A stretch of 64,000 nucleotides of DNA, taken from Gammaproteobacteria bacterium. GTDB taxonomy: Bacteria; Pseudomonadota; Gammaproteobacteria; Steroidobacterales; Steroidobacteraceae. Position 1 is the first letter of the stretch, and the number at the start of each line of letters is the position of its first letter. Shown here one piece after another: positions 36,843 to 45,971 of this stretch. The notes beneath the pieces were generated by a model that saw only the letters and a list, made by a program, of their open reading frames with translations, was not told the DNA's origin and did no database searches. The position numbers were made by a program, and so were the translations under genes. The stretch covers positions 124,001 to 188,000 of the forward strand of contig JADJHU010000003.1 of assembly GCA_016707425.1 (NCBI GenBank), written 5' to 3'.

Positions 36843-37118
36843 GTGGCGCGCAGCAAGACCCCTGATTTCGAACAGTCTCTCAGTGAGCTCGAACGCCTCG
36901 TCGGGCGCCTCGAGGAAGGCGATCTCCCCCTCGAGGAGGCCATGAGAACGTTCGAACGCGGCGTCGAGCTCACGCGCCGCTGCCAGACCGCACTGCAGGC
37001 CGCACAGCAGAAGGTGGAGATTCTGCTCGAGCGCGCCGGGCAACTGGATCCCGAACCCTTCGAGCCCGACTCGTCGGGCGGGCCGGGCAGCAGTACGTCC
37101 GACGACGCGCTCGACTGA
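36843..37118 (+). CDS. xseB: Exonuclease VII small subunit
   Basis: Small helical subunit (91 residues from this start) of exonuclease VII, which degrades single-stranded DNA with XseA. The conserved core is FEQSLSELERLVGRLEEGDLPLEEAM. The GTG at 36843 gives the usual VARSKTPDFEQSL start; a TTG six codons upstream is possible but less likely. First gene of xseB-ispA-dxs. Confidence 0.94.
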   Translation: MARSKTPDFEQSLSELERLVGRLEEGDLPLEEAMRTFERGVELTRRCQTALQAAQQKVEILLERAGQLDPEPFEPDSSGGPGSSTSDDALD

Positions 37119-37138
37119 GCGTTACACGCCCCGCGACG

Positions 37139-38035
37139 ATGACCGCGCTCGCCGAGTGCCTGCAGCGCTACCAGGGACGCATCGAGGGTGTCCTGGAACG
37201 GCGGCTCCCGCCGGCAGGGGCCGGCGCAACGACTCGACTGCACGCCGCCATGCGCTACAGCGTCCTCGGTGGCGGCAAGCGTCTGCGGCCCATACTCGTC
37301 TATGCCACTGGCGAGGCGTTCGACGCGCCTCTCGAGCGACTCGATGCCGGGGCGGCCGCCGTCGAGCTCATGCACGTCTACAGCCTGGTACACGACGACC
37401 TGCCGGCCATGGACGACGACGATCTGCGGCGTGGGCGCCCCACCTGCCATCGTGCCTTCGACGAGGCCACCGCGATCCTCGCAGGCGATGCGCTGCAGGC
37501 GCTGGCCTTCGGTGTCATCGCCGACGACGACGCCTCGGGAGTACCGGCAACGGCGCGCCTCGAGATGATCCGCCTGCTGGCGCACGCCTCCGGTACGAGT
37601 GGCATGGCGGGAGGCCAGGCGATCGATCTGGAAGCCGTGGGGCGCACGCTGACGGTCGAGGCGCTCGAAGACATGCACCGGCGCAAGACCGGCGCACTCA
37701 TCGAGGCCAGCATCCTGCTGGGGGCCACCGCCGCCGGCGTCCACGGCGGCCACGAGCTCGACGCGCTGCGGGCGTTCGGGGCCGAGATCGGGCTCGCCTT
37801 CCAGATCCAGGACGACATCCTTGATGTCATCGGTGATCCGGCACAGCTCGGAAAGACCACGGGCATGGATGCCTCGCGGCGCAAGCCCACGCACCCGGGC
37901 ACCCTGGGGCTCGGAGGGGCCAGGGTGCGCGCCGCGGAACTGCGCGAGCGGGCGGTTCTTGCGCTCGCGCCGCTCGGTGCGCGCGCGGCGATGCTCGTCG
38001 AGCTCGCCCGGTTCATCGTCGACCGGACGCACTGA
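37139..38035 (+). CDS. ispA: Farnesyl diphosphate synthase (IspA type)
   Basis: Prenyltransferase (298 residues) condensing IPP with DMAPP and GPP to farnesyl diphosphate. The first aspartate-rich motif is DDLPAMD at 86 and the second is DDILD near 223. The GGGKRLRP substrate loop and the KTG segment (MHRRKTGALIEAS) are present. The spacing in the first motif is the bacterial short-chain FPP synthase type. It lies 20 nt after xseB and is followed by dxs, so precursor supply and use are co-encoded. Confidence 0.95.
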   Translation: MTALAECLQRYQGRIEGVLERRLPPAGAGATTRLHAAMRYSVLGGGKRLRPILVYATGEAFDAPLERLDAGAAAVELMHVYSLVHDDLPAMDDDDLRRGRPTCHRAFDEATAILAGDALQALAFGVIADDDASGVPATARLEMIRLLAHASGTSGMAGGQAIDLEAVGRTLTVEALEDMHRRKTGALIEASILLGATAAGVHGGHELDALRAFGAEIGLAFQIQDDILDVIGDPAQLGKTTGMDASRRKPTHPGTLGLGGARVRAAELRERAVLALAPLGARAAMLVELARFIVDRTH

Positions 38036-38069
38036 ACGCATGCGCTTCGGGAGCCGCCCCGGCCCGGTG

Positions 38070-38075
38070 TAGACT
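38070..38075 (+). promoter_or_regulatory. Candidate -10 box immediately before dxs
   Basis: TAGACT ending 7 nt before the dxs ATG, the same hexamer as at 27861 and 51760. No -35 box is clear. Confidence 0.25.
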
Positions 38076-38082
38076 CGCGACC

Positions 38083-39990
38083 ATGGCCGATCGCCAGGAC
38101 GACTTCCCCCTCCTTTCCCGCATCGACGTGCCCTCGGACCTGCGGCAACTCGCAGAAGGCGAGCTGCCCCAGCTCGCGACCGAGCTGCGGCAGTTCCTGA
38201 TCAGGAACGTCGCGACGCGCGGCGGGCACTTCGCCGCCGGGCTCGGCGCAGTCGAGCTGACGATCGCGCTCCATTATGTCTACGAGACACCCCACGACCG
38301 GCTGGTGTGGGATGTCGGTCATCAGGCCTATCCGCACAAAGTACTCACCGGCCGTCGCGGGCAGCTGCACACGATCAAGCAGCCAGGCGGACTCGCCCCC
38401 TTCCCCGCGCGCGCCGAGAGCGAGTTCGACACCTTCGGGGTCGGCCACGCAAGCACATCGATCAGCGCCGCGCTCGGCATGGCCGTGGCAGCCGCGCAGC
38501 AGGGCTCGAGCCGCCGGGCGGTCGCGATCATCGGCGATGGCGCCATGACCGGCGGCATGGCCTGGGAAGCGATGCTGCACGCCGGATCCCTGCCGACGGA
38601 TCTCCTGGTCGTGCTGAACGACAACGACATGTCGATCTCGGAGAACGTGGGGGCGCTGTCGAATTACCTCACACGGGTGCTCTCGAGCCGGGCCTACACG
38701 CAGCTGCGCGAGCGCGGCAAGCGCGTCCTCAGCCAGATGCCGACCATACTCGAGCTGGCACGCCGCTCAGAGGAACATCTGAAGGGCATGGTGCTGCCGG
38801 GAACGCTGTTCGAAGAGCTGGGGTTCAACTACCACGCGCCGATCGACGGGCACGACGTACTGGCCCTCGTGCGGACGCTGAGGAATCTGCGCACTCTCAG
38901 GGGTCCGCAGTTCCTCCACGTCGTCACGCGCAAAGGCAAGGGCTACGCACCGGCCGAAGCCGACCCGATCAAGTGGCACGGCCCGGGCCCCTTCGACCCG
39001 GCAAGCGGGACGATCTTCAAGGAGAAGCTCCCGGGGCCCGCTTTTTCGCAGGTCTTCGGGACGTGGCTGTGCGACATGGCCGCGCGCGACACGCGCATCG
39101 TGGGCATCACGCCGGCCATGCGCGAGGGCTCCGGCCTCGTGGAGTTCTCGCGCCGCTTCCCCGAGCGATACTACGACGTGGCCATCGCGGAGCAGCATGC
39201 GGTCACCTTCGCCGCGGGGCTCGCCTGCGAGGGGCTGCGGCCCGTCGTAGCCATCTACTCCACGTTCCTGCAGCGTGCCTACGACCAGCTGATTCACGAC
39301 GTCGCGCTGCAGAAGCTGCCCGTGGTCTTCGCCCTGGACCGGGCCGGACTCGTCGGCGGTGACGGTGCCACGCACCAGGGCAGCTTCGACCTGTCCTTCC
39401 TGCGCTGCGTGCCGAACATGGTGATCATGGCGCCGGCCGACGAGAACGAGTGCCGCCAGATGCTCTACACGGCAACCACCCTCGACGGCCCCGTGGCGGT
39501 GCGCTACCCGCGCGGCAGCGGGCCCGGAGCGCGCATCGCCGAGGAGATGAGCGCGCTGCCGTTCGGCAGGGCCGAACTGCGCCGTGAAGGGCGCAGCGGG
39601 CTCGCGCTGCTGGTATTCGGCGTGCTGCTCGATGCGGCCCTCGAGCTCGCGGAACGCTTCGACGCGACCGTGGTCAACATGCGCTTCGTAAAGCCACTCG
39701 ACGTCGACATGGTGGCGCGGATCGCGGAACGACACGAAGCACTCGTCACGATCGAGGAGAACGCGCTCGCCGGCGGCGCCGGCGCGGCGGTTGCAGAGGC
39801 TCTGGCCGGGCGCGGGCTGCTCGTGCCGCAGCTGCTGCTCGGCATCCCTGATCGCTTCATCGAGCACGGGTCCAGGGAAGACTGCCTCGCCGCCGCCGGC
39901 CTCGACCGGACCGGGCTCACCACGAGCATCGAACGTTTCTGGGCGACCAGAGTGCGGATGCGGCCGCGGGCAGCGGGAGCCCTGACTTGA
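38083..39990 (+). CDS. dxs: 1-Deoxy-D-xylulose-5-phosphate synthase
   Basis: Thiamine-diphosphate enzyme (635 residues) for the first step of the MEP isoprenoid pathway. It has the catalytic VWDVGHQAYPHK region, TPP motif GDGAMTGGMAWEA ending in LVVLNDNDMSIS, the transketolase pyrimidine-binding domain with AIAEQHAVTFAAGLA, and the C-terminal domain. The ATG at 38083 lacks a ribosome site; a TAGACT hexamer lies 7 nt upstream, suggesting either coupling to ispA or a leaderless start. Confidence 0.97.
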   Translation: MADRQDDFPLLSRIDVPSDLRQLAEGELPQLATELRQFLIRNVATRGGHFAAGLGAVELTIALHYVYETPHDRLVWDVGHQAYPHKVLTGRRGQLHTIKQPGGLAPFPARAESEFDTFGVGHASTSISAALGMAVAAAQQGSSRRAVAIIGDGAMTGGMAWEAMLHAGSLPTDLLVVLNDNDMSISENVGALSNYLTRVLSSRAYTQLRERGKRVLSQMPTILELARRSEEHLKGMVLPGTLFEELGFNYHAPIDGHDVLALVRTLRNLRTLRGPQFLHVVTRKGKGYAPAEADPIKWHGPGPFDPASGTIFKEKLPGPAFSQVFGTWLCDMAARDTRIVGITPAMREGSGLVEFSRRFPERYYDVAIAEQHAVTFAAGLACEGLRPVVAIYSTFLQRAYDQLIHDVALQKLPVVFALDRAGLVGGDGATHQGSFDLSFLRCVPNMVIMAPADENECRQMLYTATTLDGPVAVRYPRGSGPGARIAEEMSALPFGRAELRREGRSGLALLVFGVLLDAALELAERFDATVVNMRFVKPLDVDMVARIAERHEALVTIEENALAGGAGAAVAEALAGRGLLVPQLLLGIPDRFIEHGSREDCLAAAGLDRTGLTTSIERFWATRVRMRPRAAGALT

Positions 39991-40055
39991 ACGGGCCTGG
40001 CGGGGCCCCTACATTGAGCGGCCTCCCCGAAAAAGGTCCACCTGCCGGAACGCCC

Positions 40056-40874
40056 ATGACTACAGCCATCGCGCCAAAGCCGCAAGCTCTTCCCGTCGAG
40101 GACGTGCAGAGCCGCGCGGATACGCGCCGGATCCCGATCAACAAGGTCGGCGTCAAGGAAATCCGCCATCCGGTGCGCGTCAAGGACCGCAGCGCGGGCG
40201 AGCAGCACACCGTCGCCACCTTCAACATGTACGTGAACCTGCCCCACGACTTCAAGGGCACGCACATGTCGCGCTTCGTCGAGATCCTGCATCGTGAGCG
40301 GGAAATCTCCGTTGAATCCTTCCAGGAGATGCTCGAGGAAATGACCGAACGGCTGGATGCGGACGCCAGTCACATCGAGATGACCTTCCCGTTTTTCGTC
40401 ATGAAGCGGGCACCGGTGTCAGGCGTCGAGAGTCTGCTCGACTACCGCGCAACACTTGTCGGCGAGCGCTGCCGGGGACGCACGGAGGTGTGGGTCCGCG
40501 TCGTGGTGCCTGTCACGAGCCTCTGTCCCTGTTCCAAGAGGATCTCCGAACGCGGGGCGCACAACCAGCGCTCGCACGTCACCATCAGCGCGAAGCTCCG
40601 TACGCACATGTGGATCGAGGAACTGATCGACATCGCCGAGTCGGAAGCCTCGTGCGAGCTCTACGGCATCCTCAAGCGGCCTGACGAGAAGTACGTCACC
40701 GAGCACGCCTACGACAATCCGAAGTTCGTCGAGGACCTGGTGCGCGACGTGGCGCTGCGGCTGAACGGGGAAGAGCGCGTCGCGGCCTATGTGGTCGAAG
40801 CGGAGAACTTCGAGTCCATCCACAACCACTCCGCCTACGCGCTCATCGAGCGCGACAAGGAAGCCGCGCGCTGA
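40056..40874 (+). CDS. folE2: GTP cyclohydrolase FolE2 (type IB)
   Basis: Metal-dependent enzyme (272 residues) turning GTP into dihydroneopterin triphosphate; the type IB form can use metals other than zinc. The catalytic cysteine lies in SLCPCSKRIS (157-160), with HNQRSHVTISAK and the C-terminal NFESIHNHSAYA region. The ATG at 40056 matches the family N-terminus; an upstream in-frame TTG at 39987 would add 23 unconserved residues and overlap dxs. Its stop abuts the stop of the convergent kinase gene with no gap. Confidence 0.94.
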   Translation: MTTAIAPKPQALPVEDVQSRADTRRIPINKVGVKEIRHPVRVKDRSAGEQHTVATFNMYVNLPHDFKGTHMSRFVEILHREREISVESFQEMLEEMTERLDADASHIEMTFPFFVMKRAPVSGVESLLDYRATLVGERCRGRTEVWVRVVVPVTSLCPCSKRISERGAHNQRSHVTISAKLRTHMWIEELIDIAESEASCELYGILKRPDEKYVTEHAYDNPKFVEDLVRDVALRLNGEERVAAYVVEAENFESIHNHSAYALIERDKEAAR

Positions 40875-42185
40875 TCAGGAAACCCGCGCCGGCTGTTCGG
40901 CGCTCTGCAGGCGCGCGACGAGGGTCCTCAGGAACACCCGGTTGAACCTGAGCTGGCAGGAGGCCGAGACCTGCTCGAGGAGCGATGAGCTCACTTTGAG
41001 CACCGTCACGGGCCCCGCGGCCCGGATGGTGGCGGCACGCTTCGCACCCGGCACGTAGCTCGCCTCACCGAAGCAGTCGCCGTTGCCGAGCCCGCCGACG
41101 CGCTGGCCGTGCCGCTCCACGGCGCACTCGCCGGACACGATGATGTAGAAGCGATCGTCCATCTCGCCTTCCCTGACGATCTCCTCTCCGCCTGCGTAGT
41201 TCTGCCAGCTGCTCGCACGCAGCACCTCCCAGATCTCGGCATGCGAGAAATCGTGGAAGAATTTCAGCCGGCGCAGGACTCCGAACTGCTCCTGCTGATC
41301 GATGCGGGCGTTGCGGTCGCGCAGCTTCTGGTGCACGCGCGTGAGCGCGGCGGCGAGATCCGCTCCGCTCGCGTAGCGCTTCGCGGGATCCTTCTGCAGG
41401 GTCGTCGCGACGACGTCCTCGATCTCCTCGGGCACTTCGGCGCGCAGGCTGTGGATCGGTTCGGGCGTCGCGTAGACGATCTGGTGCAGGAGCTTGGTGA
41501 GATTACCCGCACGGAAGGGGCGCCGGCCGGTGAGCAGCTCGTAGGTCACCGCACCGAGCGAGTAGAGGTCCGAGCCGTTCGTGAGATCCAGGCTCTGCAC
41601 CTGCTCGGGCGACATGTAGGACGGGCTCCCGGCAATGCCGTCGATGCGCGAGATGTCGGAATCCGAGACGATCGCGATGCCGAAGTCGATGATGCGCACG
41701 TCCGAGTCCTGCGTGAGCATGATGTTCGAGGGCTTGATGTCGCGGTGTATGACGCCGCGCGAGTGCGCATAGTGCAGCGCGCGGGCGCACTTGTAGACGA
41801 TCTCGACCACGTCGTCGATGCGCAGCAGATTGTCCGGGCGGCAGTACGCAGAGAGCGTGCGCGCGCCATGCACGTGCTCGGTGACGATGTAGCACTGGCC
41901 GGATTCCTCCCCCGCGTCGTAGATGGGCAGGATGTGCGGGTGCTGCAGCATCCCGACCATGTGAGCTTCGGAGAGGAACATCTTGCGGGCGATGCGCGCA
42001 CGCTCCTCGTCGCCGCCCGTGTCCATGTTGTAGACCTTGATGGCGACGTCGCGCCCGTAGTAGGGGTCGTGTGAGAGATAGACCGTGCCGGTGCTGCCGT
42101 GGCCCACCTCGTTCACGATCACGTACTTCCCGATCTTGTCGGGAACTCTGCGCCGTCTCGAAGTGGTGGAAGCAGGTTCTGCCAT
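40875..42185 (-). CDS. Hanks-type Ser/Thr kinase with C-terminal cyclic-nucleotide-binding domain
   Basis: Cytosolic protein of 436 residues. The kinase domain (about 20-285) is complete: GHGSTGTVY, VAIK with Lys50, HRDIKPSN at 147, DFG at 167 and SPEQ at 192. A cNMP-binding domain follows (about 303-410). Its phosphate-binding cassette reads GDCFGEASY...KRAATIRA, with the Gly-Glu and Arg383 that contact the cyclic phosphate in CRP and PKA, so ligand binding looks possible. The kinase-then-sensor order is the reverse of eukaryotic PKG. No membrane segment. It lies downstream of thiL. Confidence 0.9.
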   Translation of the reverse strand: MAEPASTTSRRRRVPDKIGKYVIVNEVGHGSTGTVYLSHDPYYGRDVAIKVYNMDTGGDEERARIARKMFLSEAHMVGMLQHPHILPIYDAGEESGQCYIVTEHVHGARTLSAYCRPDNLLRIDDVVEIVYKCARALHYAHSRGVIHRDIKPSNIMLTQDSDVRIIDFGIAIVSDSDISRIDGIAGSPSYMSPEQVQSLDLTNGSDLYSLGAVTYELLTGRRPFRAGNLTKLLHQIVYATPEPIHSLRAEVPEEIEDVVATTLQKDPAKRYASGADLAAALTRVHQKLRDRNARIDQQEQFGVLRRLKFFHDFSHAEIWEVLRASSWQNYAGGEEIVREGEMDDRFYIIVSGECAVERHGQRVGGLGNGDCFGEASYVPGAKRAATIRAAGPVTVLKVSSSLLEQVSASCQLRFNRVFLRTLVARLQSAEQPARVS

Positions 42186-42276
42186 CGCGCCGTCCGTCCC
42201 GAGGCGCGCAGAATAAGGACTGGTGGCCGCCGGGGTCTGTGAACCGCTTCCCGGATCGCCCGTGGGTCGCCGCCGC

Positions 42277-43245
42277 TCAGCCGCTGAAGTGCTCGTAACC
42301 GCGATGCGAGAACTCGATCACGCCGCCGCCACGGGTGACGTGCAGGCCCGGCTCGGCGCACAGTGCCCCGATGCGCCGGTAGCCCCATCGCCCGGCGGGA
42401 AGCGCAGCGCTCATGGCCGCCATCCGCGCGGGCGGCACGGCGAAGAGCAGCTCATAGTCGTCGCCGCCGGTGAGTGCGAGCCGCCAGGCGCCCTCGGGAC
42501 CCTGCATGGAACGCAGCGCCGCCGACAAGGGCAGGTCGTCGACTTCGAGTGTCGCACCGCAGCCGCTGGCGGCAGCCAGCTTGCCGAGGTCGCCCGCAAG
42601 ACCGTCAGAGAGATCGATGCAGGCACTCGCCCAGCCGCACAGCTGCTCACCAAGCGCCACGCGCGGCTCGGGGTAGAGAAAGCGCTCGCGCAGGAAGCGG
42701 GTCTCGGCCGTATCGGTCGCGGGCCGGTGCCGCTCGAGCGCAAGCCCGGCGGCCGCATCGCCCGGCGTGCCGCTGACGAAGAGCTCGTCACCGGCCCGGC
42801 CGCCCGAACGCCGCAGCGCCCGACCGCGCTCCACCAGGCCGAGCAGCTGTACCGTGATGCACAGCGGTCCCGAGGTCGTGTCGCCCCCGACCAGCGCCAC
42901 GCCGAAGCGGCGCGCGAGCGCGCCAAAGCCCTGCGCAAATGCAGCCAGCCAGCTCTCGTCGGCCGCCGGCAGCGTCAGCGCGAGCAGTGCCCAGGCGGGG
43001 CGTGCACCCATGGCGGCCACGTCACTCAGGTTCACCGCGAGTGCGCGATGCCCGATGGATGCCGGGCTCGAGCCGGACAGGAAATGCGTGCCTTCGACGA
43101 GGGTATCGGTGACTGCAACCACCTCGCAGCCGGCGGGACAGGCGAGCACCGCGCCGTCGTCGCCGATGCCGAGCGGCACGTCGGTACGCTGGGCGCCTGC
43201 AGCTGCGAAGTAGCGCGCGATCAGGTCGAACTCGGATATCGCCAT
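42277..43245 (-). CDS. thiL: Thiamine-monophosphate kinase
   Basis: ATP-dependent kinase (322 residues) for the last step of thiamine diphosphate synthesis. Signatures: FDLIARYFA, GDDGAVLACPAG, the metal-binding LSDVAAMGARPAWALLAL, GGDTTSGPL, and CIDLSDGLAGDLGKLA. It follows nusB by 18 bp, the standard ribH-nusB-thiL order. Confidence 0.95.
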   Translation of the reverse strand: MAISEFDLIARYFAAAGAQRTDVPLGIGDDGAVLACPAGCEVVAVTDTLVEGTHFLSGSSPASIGHRALAVNLSDVAAMGARPAWALLALTLPAADESWLAAFAQGFGALARRFGVALVGGDTTSGPLCITVQLLGLVERGRALRRSGGRAGDELFVSGTPGDAAAGLALERHRPATDTAETRFLRERFLYPEPRVALGEQLCGWASACIDLSDGLAGDLGKLAAASGCGATLEVDDLPLSAALRSMQGPEGAWRLALTGGDDYELLFAVPPARMAAMSAALPAGRWGYRRIGALCAEPGLHVTRGGGVIEFSHRGYEHFSG

Positions 43246-43263
43246 GCGCGTGATCCCGCCTGC

Positions 43264-43716
43264 TCAGTGTTCGTGCGGGCGCAGCCTGCGAGCCAGGCGG
43301 TCGAGCACCGCATTCACGAACCTGTGCCCGTCGGTGGCGCCGAAGCGCCGGGCGAGCCCCACCGCTTCGCTGATGGCCACCCGCCAGGGGACCTCGGGGC
43401 AGGCACCGAGCTCGTGCAGCGCGATCAGCAGCACGGCGTGCTCCACGGGATCGAGCTCGCCCGGCGCGCGGTCCATCGCCTCGGCGAGCACGGCATCCAG
43501 CTTCTCGTGCTCGCGGCAGATCGCCTCGAGCAGCTCGCGAAAATACCCGCGGTCTGCCTTCGCCATGTCCTCAGCAGACTCGAACTCCTGCAGCAGATCC
43601 TGCCAGGGCGAGCGATTCAGCTGCCAGCGGTACAGCGCCTGCATCGCCAGGCGGCGCGCAACCGAACGTGCATGCAGCGCCGCCCGCGCAGGTCCGCTCC
43701 CGCCGCCGGAACTCAT
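43264..43716 (-). CDS. nusB: Transcription antitermination factor NusB
   Basis: All-helical protein (150 residues) that joins the NusE/boxA antitermination complex on rRNA operons. It shows ARRLAMQALYRWQLN near the N-terminus and VPWRVAISEAVGLARRFGATDGHRFVNAVLDRLA near the end. The ATG at 43716 overlaps the ribH stop by 4 nt (ATGA). Confidence 0.95.
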   Translation of the reverse strand: MSSGGGSGPARAALHARSVARRLAMQALYRWQLNRSPWQDLLQEFESAEDMAKADRGYFRELLEAICREHEKLDAVLAEAMDRAPGELDPVEHAVLLIALHELGACPEVPWRVAISEAVGLARRFGATDGHRFVNAVLDRLARRLRPHEH

Positions 43717-44186
43717 CGCGTCGCAGCAAACAGGTTCGCCATCTCGAGCGCCGTCTCCATGGCCTCACCGCCCTTGTCGCCGGCCCCCAGTGCCGCACGC
43801 TCGATGGCCTGTTCGACGGTCTCGACCGTCAGCACCCCGAAGGCAACGGGCACGAGTGAATCAAGTGCCGCCTGCATGAGTCCGCGCGCACTCTCTCCAG
43901 CCACGTAGTCGAAGTGCGCCGTGTCACCACGGATCACGCAGCCCAGCGCCACGATGGCCGCGTAGCGGCCGCTGGCGGCCAGATGGCGCGCGGCCGCCGG
44001 GAGCTCGAAAGCACCCGGAACGCGGATCACAGTGAGGCGCTCCGCCCGCCCGCCGTGTTTCGCCCACGCGCGTTCGGCGCCGCGAACCAGGCTCTTCACG
44101 ATGAACTCGTTGAAGCGTGCCGCGACGATCGCAACGCGAAGGTCGTGCGCGGCGAGCTGGCCTTCCAGCACGGCCGGGTTGCTCAT
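43713..44186 (-). CDS. ribH: 6,7-Dimethyl-8-ribityllumazine synthase
   Basis: Penultimate riboflavin enzyme (157 residues), condensing the ribBA and ribD products. It has VAIVAARFNEFIVKSLVRGA, VPGAFELPAAARHLA, the catalytic-His loop GCVIRGDTAHFDYV, and GVLTVETVEQAIERA. It lies between ribBA (37 bp upstream) and nusB. No FMN riboswitch is seen in the gap. Confidence 0.96.
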   Translation of the reverse strand: MSNPAVLEGQLAAHDLRVAIVAARFNEFIVKSLVRGAERAWAKHGGRAERLTVIRVPGAFELPAAARHLAASGRYAAIVALGCVIRGDTAHFDYVAGESARGLMQAALDSLVPVAFGVLTVETVEQAIERAALGAGDKGGEAMETALEMANLFAATR

Positions 44187-44223
44187 GGCGGGATGAAACT
44201 CCGATGTTGAAGGCAGTATAGCC

Positions 44224-45364
44224 TCAGTGATCGACGTAGCCCGTGATTTCGAGATCGAAGGCGGATATGCCGTGCATGTGCTTCGGCGCCGACAGGACGC
44301 GCATGCGCCGCACGTCGAGATCCTTCAGGATCTGGGCGCCGATCCCGTAGGTGCGCAGCACCTGATCACCGCGCACACGACCCTCGCCTGCAGCCTCACT
44401 CACGGCGGGGGCCGCGGAAAGAGACGAGCGGGGCGCGAGCGCCTGCACCTCGTCGATCAGCTCCCGTGGAGACTCCCGGTGGCGGAGCACCACGACCACG
44501 CCACTGCGGGCGCTCGAGATGCGCTTCAGCGCCGCGCGCAGCGTCCAGGCATGCGGGTCGCTGCGGATCCCGAGCAGGTCGCGCAGCGTATCGGTGAGAT
44601 GCACGCGTACCAGCGGCTCTTCCGGACCTCCCATCACCCCATGCACGAGCGCCAGATGCACATCGTGGTGCACATGGTCCTCGTAGGCCAGCAGCCGCAG
44701 GGGACCGAACTCGGTTTCCACCCGCTGCTCGGCAATGCGCTCCACCGAGCGTTCGTTGCGCAGCCGGTAGCGCATGAGATCGGCAATGGTGCCCATCTTC
44801 AGACCATGCCGGCGCGCGAAGGCCTCGAGCTCCGGGCGGCGCGCCATCGTGCCGTCGTCGCTCATGACCTCGACGATGACGGCGGCAGGCTCGAAGCCTG
44901 CGAGCCGCGCCAGGTCGCAGCCGGCCTCCGTGTGACCGGCACGGGTGAGCACGCCGCCTGGCTGCGCCATGATGGGAAAAATATGCCCGGGCTGGCGCAG
45001 GTCCTCGGGACGCGCATCGGCGGCTACGGCCGTGCGCACCGTGTGGGCGCGGTCGAAGGCCGAGATCCCCGTGGTCACGCCCTCGGCCGCTTCGATGGAG
45101 AGCGTGAAATTCGTGCGACGCTCACGATCCGTGTCGCTCACCATGAGGGGCAGCCGCAGCTGCCGGCAGCGTTCGCGCGTGAGCGTCAGACAGATGAGCC
45201 CGCGCCCGTAGCGCGCCATGAAATTGATGTCCTCCGGGCGAACGGTCGCGGCAGGCATCAGCAGATCACCCTCGTTCTCGCGGTTCTCGTCGTCCATGAC
45301 GACCACCATGCGCCCGGCACGCAGGTCGGCAATGAGGTCCTCCGTGCGGTCCAGTTCGGCTCAT
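44224..45364 (-). CDS. ribBA: RibBA-type DHBP synthase/GTP cyclohydrolase II-like protein (5' frameshift)
   Basis: The N-terminal DHBP synthase domain (RibB) is complete: VVVMDDENRENEGDL, TNFTLSIEA, RAGHTEAGCDLARLAG. It turns ribulose 5-phosphate into the four-carbon unit of riboflavin. The C-terminal GTP cyclohydrolase II-like domain lacks the zinc-binding cysteine motif normal for RibA and is probably not a cyclohydrolase, as in many proteobacterial RibBX proteins; a separate ribA would then be needed. Conserved sequence begins at LIADLRAGR, but the nearest ATG (45364) is in another frame, so one extra base near 45355 is inferred. Confidence 0.88.
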
Positions 45365-45969
45365 GACGGCGCCCCGCCCGCGCTCGCCGAGCAGTCGCTC
45401 CACGTAGCGCGCCACCTGGTCGATTTCGAGATTCAACTTCTGCCCCTTTCGCAGACTGCCGAGGGTGGTGACTTCCCGCGTGTGCGGCACGAGATTGACT
45501 TCGAAATCCGCTCCCGCCACCTCGTTGACCGTGAGGCTCACACCATCCAGCGCCACGGAGCCCTTGGACGCGAGATAGCGCGCGAGCTTCGCCGGTGCGC
45601 GCAGGCGCACCCGCAGCGAACGCGCATCGGGCTCGAGCTCCAGCACCTCGGCGATGCCATCGACATGACCTGACATCAGGTGCCCGCCCAGCGGATCACC
45701 CGCCCTCAGGGCCGCCTCCAGGTTCACCGCCGCACCGGGCGTCACCATGCCCAGCGTGGTCAGGCGAGTGTCTCGCGCGACACGTCTGCGGCGAAGCCGT
45801 CGGCATCGCAGGCCCTCACCGTGAGACAGACACCCTGGACGCTGATGCTGTCGCCGAGCCGCAGGCGTTCGCGTGGCAGGCGTGCGACATCGATGAGCAG
45901 GCGCAGGTCCCCCGCGCGCTCCTCCAGGGCCCGCACGCGCCCGACATCCGTGATGATTCCGGTGAACAT
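45361..45969 (-). CDS. ribC: Riboflavin synthase, alpha subunit (frameshifted)
   Basis: Lumazine-binding trimeric enzyme making riboflavin, about 200 residues. The first repeat starts MFTGIITDVGRV and includes GVCLTVRACDADGFAADVSRET. The second includes GDPLGGHLMSGHVDG, SVALDGVSLTVNEV and the C-terminal ARYVERLL. The frame breaks near 45776 (ETLA then LTTLGMV), where one missing base creates a false stop. The 3' end is also uncertain: with one G fewer in the run near 45371 the gene would stop at the TGA overlapping the ribBA ATG. The alternative symbol is ribE. Confidence 0.86.
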
Positions 45970-45971
45970 CG

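Noticed and set aside
39987..40055. Upstream TTG start for folE2 at 39987
   Set aside because: It would overlap dxs and add 23 low-complexity residues not typical of FolE2; the ATG at 40056 gives the family N-terminus.
44187..45400. FMN riboswitch upstream of ribBA or ribH
   Set aside because: The gaps are too short (37 bp before ribH, an overlap before ribBA) and no RFN-type conserved segments were seen.
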